Assembly (NCBI GenBank): GCA_001179505.1
Contig: CDMY01000402.1
Coordinates: forward strand, 1-64,000
Origin: Vitrella brassicaformis
Taxonomy: Eukaryota > Sar > Vitrellaceae
Direction of reading: 5' to 3'
DNA: 64,000 nt
A model generated the notes under the pieces. It ran no database searches. It was given only the letters and a program-made list of their open reading frames with translations, and had not been told where the DNA came from. Both the position numbers and the translations under genes were made by a program. Each line of letters begins with the position of its first letter. The first letter of the stretch is position 1. Shown piece by piece: positions 21,610 to 31,614 of this stretch.

Positions 21610-22334
21610 CGTGAAAGAAGCTTGGGCGTGCGAGACGCTGGAGAGCGATCCGAATACTGGCGTGCGAGACGCCCAAACTAAGCCCCCATGCGGATCGAGT
21701 GCAGTTCGGCCAGGACAAAGAGGCGGACGGGGATGGATTCAAAGAGACAGTAACAGATACCTATAGGTTCTTGGCTGCCAGCACGAGCATCTACACATGC
21801 ATTCACGCAATATCCATGTACACGCCAATCGACGGCCACCATTTGCCAACAGGGTGGCTGATGACAGGCCCTGACCGTTTCCCCTCCCTCTTTGCGAAGA
21901 CATGACACCTGCTGCTGACTCAGCAAGTATCACAGCCTGCTGCTGACTCAGCAAGTATCACAGCCTCGCATGCAGGAGTTGGAAATCAGAGACCCAGGCT
22001 CCGTCAACAGCCACCCGCGCACACAACTCATTGCTTATTCCTATACGATAGATCCATCCATCCATCCCCTTCCTTGACACAAGACAAGCCAACAGAGGGG
22101 AGGCCCGACAGGCAGCACGACAACAAAAGTGAGGCAGTGATCGATCACTTCGAGCAGCATAGGTATTGACATTAGCAGCAGAGAAAGAAGGCGAGTGAGG
22201 CGAGAACGAGACTGCCGTGATGAGCGAGTCAGAGAGGCAGCCGTCAGTTGCAAAAAGGAACGAACACGAGGAGGCAGACACAAAGGTGCAATACATAGAA
22301 GATAGAAACGGTCTGTCGCTCGTCAGTCAGTCAG
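21610..22334. other. Intergenic region with a 28-bp tandem repeat
   Basis: Spacer between the 20044 gene start and the CK2 beta stop. It contains a perfect 28-bp unit (starts cctgctgctgactcag) twice in tandem at 21908-21963. The repeat holds tgactcagca, an AP-1/bZIP-like palindromic core, which could matter if this is promoter sequence for the 20044 gene. No gene seen. Confidence 0.5.
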
Positions 22335-23616
22335 TCAGTCACTAAGCACGACCGGGTCTTTGCCTTTCCTGCCGCCCGCTCCCGAGGCTCCCTGATTGAA
22401 CTGTAATGAAACAGGCGGGCCAAACAACTCGCCACCCATGTCCTCCTCCATCTGCTCGTTCCTCCTCGGCTTGCCGCCCCGCCTGCCGCCGCCGTCCTGC
22501 CCCTCCTCGCTGTTGTTGGAGCTCATCCCGCCCCTCCCTCGCCTCGGCCGACCGTTGGACCGCCCCCGCCGCTCCAGATCTTCCCCTCGTTGCCTGGCGC
22601 CGGCCGCCTCATCGTCTCGTGGTGCGGCCGACGGCTGGGGTCTCTGGGCGGAGGAGGAGGGCTGGTCCGTCTGGTGGGGTGGGGGGGCGGCGCTCGATGA
22701 CGACGTGGCCTCTGGGGTGCCGTACTCGCCGTGCTCGAGCTTCTCCTGGACGAGTGACTTCTTGCCGTGTACTCTGAATCCGAAGATCTTGGGTACGAAT
22801 GGCGTGGGGAAGTCGAGCGGGACTAGGTTGGCGTATGTCTGGAGGAAGATGTGGGGGAAGGATGTGCCGAAGTAGGCCCCGTCCATGTCCTCGCCAACCT
22901 TGCTGGCCTTGGGCGTGTAGACCTCCTGGCACTTGGGGCAGTAGGTCTTGACCCGGCTGCTCCGCAGCTCCTCAGACAGCCCAATCGGCAGCGCATTCTG
23001 CCGCTCACAGAGCACTCGGGGGCAGTAGCCGAAGCCGCCCTTGAGGAACTTCTCCTTCATCAGAGTCAGGCCGCGGGGCGACGTGATGAACCGCTGGTGG
23101 ATCAAACCATACAGGTCCGTCGCACAACGATACACCTCCTGCAGTAAGGGAGGGAGGGAGGGAGGGAGCCAACACAACACACCCCACAGACAGACACAGA
23201 CAACAACGAGAGAGAGATGCGACGTACGTGAGTGGCGTGCATGTATGCGTGTATGCATACGGCGTCCTGTCAGCCGCCACTCTCTCCAGTGCATGCCTCT
23301 TCCCTCCCTCCCTGTCTGCCTGTCTGTCTGCCTCTGTGTTGCCACCCGCTCAGCTGACCACGAAGTCAGGGTCGACGAGGTCGTCATCATCTGGCGCCTC
23401 CGGTGCGAGTATCATGTCGAGTGCCTTGTCATAGTTGTTTACCCGCGGCCTGAGCCCGTAAAGGTTGAAGTTGTCCTTGATGTAGTCCTCATCGACCTCC
23501 ACGAAGAAGTCGTGTCCCTCGAGGCTGCAGAACCACTGAATCCATCCCGCCTCGCTGCACTCGTCGTCGTCATCCTCCTCATCGATGCCGTGGCGGTCAT
23601 ACGTGTACAGGGACAT
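22335..23616 (-). CDS. CSNK2B: Casein kinase 2 regulatory (beta) subunit with Arg/Gly-rich tail
   Basis: Two exons (23359-23616 and 22335-23138) separated by a 220-nt intron encode 353 aa. The CK2 beta core is unmistakable: [20 protein letters not shown], then [21 protein letters not shown], and the zinc-finger Cys pairs in GYCPRVLC and [12 protein letters not shown], followed by [12 protein letters not shown] and [15 protein letters not shown]. It dimerises and recruits CK2 alpha to phosphorylate acidophilic Ser/Thr sites in nucleus and cytosol. The usual protein is about 215 aa. This one adds ~130 residues of Pro/Ser- and Arg/Gly-rich low complexity ([21 protein letters not shown]), an RNA-binding or nucleolar type of tail. 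The exact donor of exon 1 could be three bases off. It is divergent from the ThrRS gene. Confidence 0.95.
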
Positions 23617-23836
23617 CCCTCACCGCCGGAATCACTCACAACCACAGAGCAAGCCAAGTCGGGCAGAGAGGCGATTGATGGGCAACACAGGACAGAAACT
23701 GCCAGAGAGGCGTTCCGATGAAGAGATCTCTTTCTTCCTTCCCCCGCGAACAGTGCGAGCTTAGAATCGCAAAGCGAATAATCGCGAAAGGGCTGGGAGG
23801 CGTGCTGCATCTACGTGTCATCTGTTATTCTGCTCA
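23617..23836. promoter_or_regulatory. Divergent intergenic region (220 bp)
   Basis: Separates the start codons of CK2 beta (-) and the plastid ThrRS (+), so both promoters and 5' UTRs lie here. It contains a short AT-richer stretch (gcgaataatcgcgaaa). No defined element was recognised. Confidence 0.4.
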
Positions 23837-26197
23837 ATGAAGGAACCATTGCTGCTGCCGCTGAGCCTTACATTCTTGCTCGCCCTTCTGCACTCCATCA
23901 GCGCTTTCCACCTCAGCAGCCCTCTTCTCTCCTCCGCACGTCGAGCAAGATCACAGCCGCCGCCATCAGTCCTCTCCTCAGCTGCACATCAAGCAGCACC
24001 CGTGGCCACAACACCAGCATCATCAACTCAGCAGAAGCAACGGCAGGAGCTGAATGGCGATAAGAGCGTGGCTCTCCCACCATCACCACCGCCAGCAGTG
24101 GCGCACGATGACAGGCCCGAACATGAGTTGAGTGAGGCTGAGCGGCGGGATCACCGGCGGGTTGGGCGGCAGATGGATCTGTTCTTCGTGTCTGAGGACG
24201 CTGTGGGGTCGATATTTTGGCTGCCCAACGGGTGGACGCTGTACAGAACCATCAAGGACTACCTCAGTGACAAACTGCGCAGGGCAGGTACGTGGCGTGG
24301 ATGGGCGCACACATAATATTATGATGCATATCATATGTACGCATATATGGTGTGGCATGCATGGCTGGGGGGGTGCAGGTTACGATGAGATCAACACGCC
24401 TCAGTTGATGAACAAGCGTCTGTGGGTGACGTCTGGTCACTGGGAGAAGTTCCGTGAGAACATGTTTGTGGTGGAGGGCGACCGGCCGCTGCCGCCCACC
24501 GACGGGTCGGGCCACGAGCCGCAGCACCATGGAGAGCCCGAGGTGCTGGCCATCAAACCCATGAACTGCCCCGCACACGTGCAGGTCTTCAAGTACGTCC
24601 GTGACGTGACTGGCCCACACACACGGCCAGACAGCTAGCCCCACAGACAGACAACTGGATGTGATGTATTGGTGTTGGTGGGTGATATATGTTTGTTCCA
24701 CGTGTGTGCAGGCGTGGCAGCAAGTCCTACCGTGAGCTGCCATATCGGTTGTCTGAGTTTGGCCTGGTGCACCGCAACGAGATATCCGGCGCCCTGACGG
24801 GCCTCATGAGAGTCAGGGCCTTCACTCAGGTCGATGTGTGTGGTGGGGGAGGGGCCTGGTTCCATCCATGGTTTCTCAGCCTGCCTACAAACCTTGCTGC
24901 CTGCCTTGTTGTTTGTGTGCCTGCCTGCAGGACGACGCGCACATCTTTTGCACGGAGGATCAGGTGGTGACAGAGACGAGGAATTTCGTGGAGCTGCTGC
25001 TCAAGGTCTATCGCGACCTTGGCTTCGACGACGTCAAAATCAAATTCTCAGACAGACCCGACAAGAGGGCGGGCGATGACGTCGTCTGGGACAAAGCAGA
25101 GGTGCGCGCGGCCAGACGACAGCAGGACACTTGCACTCACCTTTCTGCTTCTGTTCGACATGTGTGTGCATGTCGGATCCATCCCTCCATGTGTCCCTCC
25201 CTTCATCAGGAGTCTCTCCGGAATGCGATCGAGGCGTTGGGTTTGGAGTACGAGTTCAACCCGGGTGAGGGCGCCTTCTACGGCCCCAAGCTGGAGTTTG
25301 TGGTGCAGGACGCACTGGGGCGGGACTGGCAGTGCGGCACCATACAGGTCGACTTCGTCATGCCTGTCAGGTCAGTCGGCCATCCGATTATCGGATCTAG
25401 CCTTACTTATCCGCCCCCTCACCGACACACGGCGTCCATGCCATGCAATATTGTGTATGTATGTGTGTTTATGTGTCTGTCAGATTTGACGCGACATATG
25501 TGGACAGCGACAAGAACAAGATGCACCCCGTGATGCTCCACCGGGCCATTTTGGGGTCATTCGAGCGGTTTCTCGGCATCATGATCGAAAACTTCGGCGG
25601 CCACTTCCCTCTCTGGCTGGCACCGGTGCAGGTGAGAAGGATGCAGACACTCGATAGATAGACAGCCACACATGGACGCATGGGATGTCATGAGACACGG
25701 CGGCCGATCAATCAATATATCGGCGATTGTGTGTGTTGTTGTGTTGTGCGGCAGGTGACAGTGTGTCCGATAACGAACGAAGTGGACGAGTATGCGCAGG
25801 AGGTGGCGGAGCGGCTGAGGGCGGCCGGCCTTAGGACCAATGTGGACCTCAGAAGCGAAAAGATCTCTTATAAAATCAGGTAGGAAGGTAGGTGCCTGGG
25901 CTGGGCCCGGCCGGGGTAGTGAGTGCATTGGATGGATGTGTGTGAGTGCAGGGACCTGAGCAAGAAGAAGGTGTCAAGGCTTGCCATTGTGGGCAAGAGA
26001 GAACGGGATAACGGCAGCATCGCACTCAGGAGGTGAGACCGACAGCAGCACCATGCACCCTTCAATCGCAGCACATCTGCATGGCCTGGTTTGTTGACTG
26101 GTTTGTCTCACTTAGGTTTGGGAGCCAGGATCAGGAGGTCATGTCACTAGATGATGCCGTCAGGCAGCTTGTTGAGGAAGCCAAGGTGCCTGAATAA
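23837..26197 (+). CDS. TARS: Plastid-targeted threonyl-tRNA synthetase lacking the N-terminal editing domains
   Basis: Nine exons: 23837-24287, 24379-24592, 24712-24829, 24931-25101, 25210-25370, 25484-25631, 25755-25879, 25952-26032 and 26116-26197, giving 516 aa. It charges tRNA-Thr. Residues 1-23 are a signal peptide ([19 protein letters not shown]) followed directly by [16 protein letters not shown], a Phe-first, Ser/Arg-rich transit peptide, so import into a complex plastid is expected. The catalytic core is complete: zinc ligands in [17 protein letters not shown] and MLHRAIL; class II motif 2 ([16 protein letters not shown]); motif 3 ([10 protein letters not shown]); and a C-terminal anticodon-binding domain ([15 protein letters not shown]). 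Full-length bacterial-type ThrRS has TGS and N2 editing domains before the core. Here only ~85 linker residues precede it, as in some organellar forms. Confidence 0.93.
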
Positions 26198-26729
26198 ATG
26201 ACACAGCAAGCCTGGCCTGGCCTGCTGAGAGGGGAGGGGGGCAGAGTGCATGCCGCCCACTGTGCATCTCGAAGAGGCCGCGCAGTAGGCATGGCATGTA
26301 TCCATGCATGGTGTGTGCGCGGGAGTTTTTGTCGACTGTACAGTGCTTGACTGGCAAGTGCGGGCGCATCTGCACTGATTCAAACCCCTCACCCACGCGT
26401 CAGAGGGCGTCAGTCGATTTCTGCGAGCTGTTGCGACACACGGCTTTTGTTAAAAAGTCTGCCGGTGGCGCAGCCGTCGTGTCTTTCTCTTGGTGGGGGT
26501 CAGTTCGACAAGTGGATGCGCTGGAGCCGTGCTGTCGCACAGGGAATCCTCAGACAGACAAGCGCATCTCCAACGTCAGCACCACAGTGTAAGAAAAGAA
26601 CCCATGAAGCGGCACAGGCTGATGCTGGGCTGATGCAGCTTGTCGGCCTTCACGTGTGCCTAGTATCTGTCGACAGCTGTGTGTGCAGGTCGAGGACAGA
26701 GAGGGGGCGTGAGAAGGCGTTCTGATCTG
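26198..26729. other. Intergenic region between co-directional genes
   Basis: Holds the 3' UTR of the ThrRS gene and the promoter/5' UTR of the UCH gene. Short open frames near 26450-26590 have no similarity and no needed splice link. No feature to call. Confidence 0.4.
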
Positions 26730-27591
26730 ATGGACGTGTGCGCCATCTGCTGCGAGGCGAGTGCACACCACCTGATGACGGACGTATCGGTGCCGCTGCG
26801 GTGGCCACCCATTGAGACCGACCCCACTATCTTCACCTCCATGGCACACGCACTCGGCCTTGACCCAGCCTACACCCTCACCGAGCTGCTGGACCTCGAC
26901 GGCTCGCTGTACTCGCCCTCCGACAGCCCCTCGCCGCAGCAGAGCTGCCAGGGATTCATCGTCTGCTATGAGGACTCCTCTCTCGCCGTCAACTATGATG
27001 AGTGCGGGAGTGCGGCAGATATTGCCGACCAGCAGCAGCAGCTGACCTTCATCAAGCAGGTGGATGAGCTGGACACGGCGTGCGGCTTCATCGCCCTGCT
27101 GCACGTCATCGTCAACCTCCAGCTGGACAGCAGCTCCCCACCTGTGGTAGAGGGCTCGCCGCTGGACAAGTTCCTGGAGCGTGTCCGCCCTCTCGACCCA
27201 CATGCCCGTGGACAGGCGCTCGCCCACGACGAGAGCATCCGACAGCAGTACACTCAGGCTGCCTTGCGCGGCCAGAGCCACGTGCCGGCCACAGAGAATG
27301 AGGTGCCTGCTTCCACCAAGACACTTTCCGACAGACACAACAGACAGACAGACTTCCATGGTGTCGTTTCGTTATTGTCAGGTGAAGCATCACTATGTGG
27401 GACTTGTGAGGGTAGGTGGGCGGCTGGTGGTCTTGGACGGCGTCAAGGAGCGGCCGATGTGTGTGGGGGAGGTGGGTGGAGAGGACGCGACGAGCATGCT
27501 GGCGGCCATGAAAGGCTTCGTGACGACGTGTATGAAGGGGCAAGTGGAGGCAGGGATGCTGTCCGTGCTGGCGCTATCCAAAAGTGGATAG
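26730..27591 (+). CDS. Ubiquitin C-terminal hydrolase, UCH family (peptidase C12)
   Basis: Two exons (26730-27302 and 27382-27591) encode 260 aa. The catalytic set of the C12 family is visible: oxyanion Gln110 and nucleophile Cys118 in FIKQVDELDTACGFIALLH, His195 in KHHYVGLVRV, and Asp210 in VVLDGVKERPM. The N-terminal VPLRWPPIETDPTIF matches the start of the UCH fold (compare the P-L-E-A-N/D-P of UCHL3). These enzymes release ubiquitin from small adducts and proubiquitin. The size is that of a minimal UCH with no C-terminal ULD, so it is UCHL1/L3-like rather than UCH37/BAP1. The start could instead be the ATG at 26775, just before the domain; residues 1-15 (CAIC, two Cys pairs) are not conserved. 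It lies 3' of ThrRS on the same strand. Confidence 0.9.
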
Positions 27592-28234
27592 TCAGCCAGC
27601 CGGGGCATGCAACTGACTGGATGACCGACCGCTGGCTGGCGTGGTGTGTCATTATGCACTGTCGACTGAGGCGAAACGGCGTGTGAGTTTCGCGTTCATC
27701 AATGCTCTTGATTTGGTTGCTCTTGATTTGGTTGCATTGGCTGCAGCGAGCCAGTTAGCGAGAGGCTAAAACACTTCGAGAGCTTAAAACTCCACACGCA
27801 TCGCATCCAATCCACCACCCTAAAACATCCATCGGATGTCCTCATCAGTCAGTCACACCCCTCCCACACCACACACGCACATATGCAGACAGACACCAAT
27901 CATACCACTAGTTGGTCCTTCAGCAGGACACGACACGACACAATCCAATGCCAGCTGGCATGGCTGGCCCACACACACACACACACCCCCCGCACCCACT
28001 CACTGCTTGTTTGGCTCGACACAATGAAGCATGGCCACATACATGCAAGTAGGTAAGTCATTCATTGACTGATCGACAGACACCACACCACACCCTGAGT
28101 GAGAAAACGAGGGAGCCAGTGAATGAACGGAGTAGCGATAGCCAGGCCCGATCCCTGCCCTTCCCTGCTCTCCCCTTGGCCTGCCCCAGCCAGTCCACAG
28201 CCTGGGGCTCATCTTGGGTTCTATCTATCTTGTA
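27592..28234. other. Convergent intergenic region
   Basis: 3' sequences of the UCH (+) and FAM136A-like (-) genes. It contains an imperfect direct repeat of ctcttgatttggttg near 27707-27735 and a CA run near 27971. No gene seen. Confidence 0.4.
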
Positions 28235-28778
28235 TCAAGATTGTTTCTTGAGGTAATCCCGCAGCCTCTTGTCCATCTGTGCGATCTCTGGGAAGTAGGT
28301 GACGAAGCACTGCCCTGTGCACTCCTCCATCTGCTTCTCGATGGTTGCACGGTCCTTCTCGTCCTTGGCGCTGCTGTGCGGCTGAGAAAACTTATTGAAA
28401 CAAGCGTCCTGACACACCTGAATGCAGCCAGTCAGTGAGGGCACCACCACACCACACCACACCACACCCCATGCACCCACCTGACAATCAGTGACTGCAG
28501 TGCCCTCACTGTTTACTGACCTGTATGGAGTTTTGCAGTGTCTGCATCTCTCTGTTGAGTGTGGCCGAGAATTCCTCTGCGGGCTGCTGGCAGTTCTTGA
28601 TGCACCTGCCGACGGTCTCATAGTCGGTACCGGGTTTGTCGAAGCACGCCACGCAGCACTGGAAGGTCTTCTTCTGCATGGCCATGCTGTCCTGCGTTAT
28701 GTCATGCAGCGTCTTGTCCAGCGCACTCTGGAAGGCCTTGACCTTCTCCTGAGCCGTCGGCGGTGACGACGACGCCAT
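28235..28778 (-). CDS. FAM136A: FAM136A-like (DUF842) mitochondrial intermembrane-space protein
   Basis: Two exons (28521-28778 and 28235-28417) encode 146 aa, close to the ~138 aa of the human protein. The family's paired Cys motifs are all present: CCVACF, CIKNC, CQDACF and CTGQC, spaced in two helical hairpins. FAM136A is a soluble protein of the mitochondrial intermembrane space whose Cys pairs are oxidised on import; its depletion causes intermembrane-space protein-quality defects in animals. There is no presequence, as expected for Cys-motif (Mia40-type) import. It shares a 154-bp divergent promoter region with the SET gene. Confidence 0.88.
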
Positions 28779-28932
28779 GGTTGAACTCTTGCGGCAGCCA
28801 ATTCAAAGATACAACTCGACCTTCACCTCAGGCACACCATGCACTTCACAATCTGCGCAGATCTGAGAGGAGGAGAGATGCAATGGTTACGTTTTCAAGC
28901 TTGCATGCGATTTCCAGAGGCTTCTTCCGCTG
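28779..28932. promoter_or_regulatory. Divergent intergenic region (154 bp)
   Basis: The shortest start-to-start distance in the window, between FAM136A-like (-) and the plastid SET gene (+). Both promoters must overlap here. No element was identified by eye. Confidence 0.4.
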
Positions 28933-31142
28933 ATGTTGTTGTTGGCTGCTCTGTTGGGTGTGTTGCTGGATCTGTCGGTTGCCTTCCAATCCATTCATCC
29001 TCGCCGCACATGGCAGGCAACCTGCCGCACCTCATCCATCCCCGGCGCTGCCCACCTATCGCGAGTCAAGATGGCCACGCCCATCCGCATCTATCCGCCT
29101 CCGCCGAAGCCAACGCACCCCGACGTGAGCAAACTGAGGCGGCGCTTTGCGGATGACGGAGGCTCTGTCAGCGACGCTCTGCAGATAAGGCCGAGCGCAT
29201 TCGATAATGCGGGTGCGGGGCTGTTTGTGAAGGAAGCTGTCAAGGAGGGAGAGGTGCTTGCGAGGGTGCCGGAGAGGTTCTTGATGAGGCCGATGGGCTA
29301 TGGTGTTGTTGTTGATGACAGCGGCGAAGATCCGGAAGTTCCGGATGAGCTGCGGGATCTCATTGCTAAGGTTCCGTCGCAGAACTGGATGTTGCGTCTG
29401 GCGCTGCTTGTGCTGTACCACCAGATGAACCGGACGCCCCACTGGTACGATGACTACCTCATGACGCTGCCCGAGTCCTTCCCGTCCATCCCTATGTTCT
29501 TCAAGCAGGGCGACCTCAAGGCCCTCCAGCACCCCAACCCCAACGCCATCTCACACCGCCTCTGGTTCCTCCAGCAAATGCACCGACAGATCTACGGACC
29601 AATCGCAAACACGCACCAAGACCCCTTCGCTCCTCTCGCCAAAGAGAATGACTTGGCGGCCGGCCAAAAGCCCCTGACGCTGAAATCCGTCGCCTGGGCG
29701 CAGGCGGTGGTGACGTCGCGCAGCTTGCGGGGCAGTTCTGGCGGTGGGCCTGGGATGATGTGTCCGTTGCTCGACATGTGCAACCACTCATCGTGGCCGA
29801 GTGCGGCTGTGCAGCACGAGGTGGATGGGGAGGGGCGGGTGAGGGGCGTGCGGCTGGTGGCGCTCAGGGATCTGCCAGAGGGGGAGGAGCTCACCGTGTC
29901 GTACGGCAGGATGTCCAACGCCTTGCTCGTCATGGACTATGGATTTGTGGAACCAAACAACCCGTGAGCCGAGCCACCCGACCCGATAGACCACACGTCA
30001 TCAAATCAACACACAAGCAGGCAGTACAGAGGGAGGGAGGGAGATGTGCGTGTCCTCTCTGCCTGCCTCAGTTATGACCGCGTGACGATCACCTTCGACC
30101 ACAAGATAGCGGGTGAGGCCTTCCGGACCATCGGCCTGGACGACAGGCGGATCGTCCCTGGCCGGTTCGACTCCCTCCCCTGCCCACACCGCCGGCCGCT
30201 GCTTAAGCAGCTCTATCTCCTGCCAACCGACATCGACAAGGCCATCAAGGAGGGAGAGAGAGACAAGGAGAGGGAGGCCATGGCCATGGCGCAGCAATCT
30301 GACGCAAGCGCCACAGCCACAGCGACGTCCAGAGGCAGGGAGAAGGATGTGATACTGGTCAAGGAGGAGGGCAACACGACTATAAGGGAGACCACCTATG
30401 CCGATGCGCCCAAGGAGAGGAGGCGGGAGCCAGCCGGGGAGAGGGGGGCAGCAGCAGCAGCAGCAGGGAACGCCGCGGCAGGCAATGCGACCGAGGCGCC
30501 CCACATCTACCGTCCGCGGGTCCATCTTGGCGGCGACATCCTGGTCGACAAACGATTGCTCGCTGCCGTCAGGGTAACCAACACACACACACACACACAC
30601 ACAGCGATAGGACGGGAGGATTGGCTGGCGGAGGATTGGCTGGTGCATACTTTTCTCTGTGTCCCTCCCATTGCAGGTGTTGTTATCCTCTGGCGATGAG
30701 CTGGAGGGGAGGTCTTTGCGCGAGCTGGCCGAGTGGGCCACACCCCTCTCGTCCACCAACGAAGTCAGAGAGAGAGAGAGAGAGAGACGCTCCACCACCA
30801 ACGAACGACATCAACCAATGAATCCTCTCTGCCTCCTTTCTCCGTCAGATGGTGACCCTGAAGGCGCTGGTGGCCCTGATCGGTTTGGTCGAGTACGCCG
30901 ACTTCGACACGTCTCTGGAGGACGACCTGAGGTCACTGGCGAGCGGGCGCATCCCCACGGGCCACACCGACTGGGGCACGGAGGACTACGTGTCCGTCAC
31001 ACCCGCCCTTGACGTCACCCTGCGGTATCGCGTGGAGAGGAAGCGGCTGCTGCAGCGAGTCAGGGAGGGGCTGCAGCGGCGGCTGGCAGATGTCAAACAC
31101 AGATATGTCACGGGGCAACGGGCTCTCAGGTCGGCCGGCTGA
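28933..31142 (+). CDS. SET-domain protein of the Rubisco-LSMT/SETD type, plastid-targeted
   Basis: Four exons (28933-29963, 30072-30573, 30677-30763, 30849-31142) encode 637 aa. The N-terminus is a signal peptide (MLLLAALLGVLLDLSVA) followed by FQSIHPRRTWQ, the Phe-first transit peptide of complex plastids. The SET core has AGAGLFVKEAVKEGEVLARV (start of SET), an insert region (NWMLRLALLVLYHQ...WYDDYLMTLP), the SAM-binding MCPLLDMCNHS and the closing LTVSYGRMSNALLVMDYGFV. A C-terminal helical substrate-binding domain follows. This is the architecture of Rubisco large-subunit and fructose-bisphosphate aldolase lysine methyltransferases. The likely substrate is a plastid protein; whether it is aldolase cannot be told from the sequence. 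An Ala/Arg low-complexity insert lies at about residues 440-500. Confidence 0.88.
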
Positions 31143-31614
31143 GTGCCGGGGGGGAGGGAGGGAGGCTTCTGACGTGGGGGGGTGGATGGATGGATGTGTG
31201 ACGAACGAAGAGGGAGGGAGAGAGATGTGTCCGTCCATGGAGCTTCCTTCCTTGATGGCGTTTTGTTCGTATATCTGTGGGGCGTGTCGTGTCAGGGAAT
31301 GATTATGGCGGTGAGACAGACAGACCAACCGGATCAATAAAGATCGCCTGGCTACACTGCATACAACACAACACCCACACGCACACACACAAGGTAGATA
31401 CTGGATGGAATGTGTCGCTCGCACAGACAGAAAACATGTGAATGGACCGACCGACAGACCGATAGACACGCCCTGCCCTACCATCTACCTAGCTGCCCTG
31501 CCCGCCCTATACAAACACACACACATAGACCAACACACACACACACTAGATCGACATATACCGGTAGGTATACCACCACCACCACCCCACCCTCCCGTCC
31601 GTGCCTTCAGTGAG

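Noticed and set aside
22396-22875. Plus-strand frames opposite CK2 beta
   Set aside because: They are antisense shadows of a conserved minus-strand coding exon in GC-rich sequence and have no independent domain.
26550-27359. 269-codon minus-strand frame opposite the UCH gene
   Set aside because: The plus strand carries the full UCH catalytic set; the antisense frame has no recognisable motif and no splice logic.
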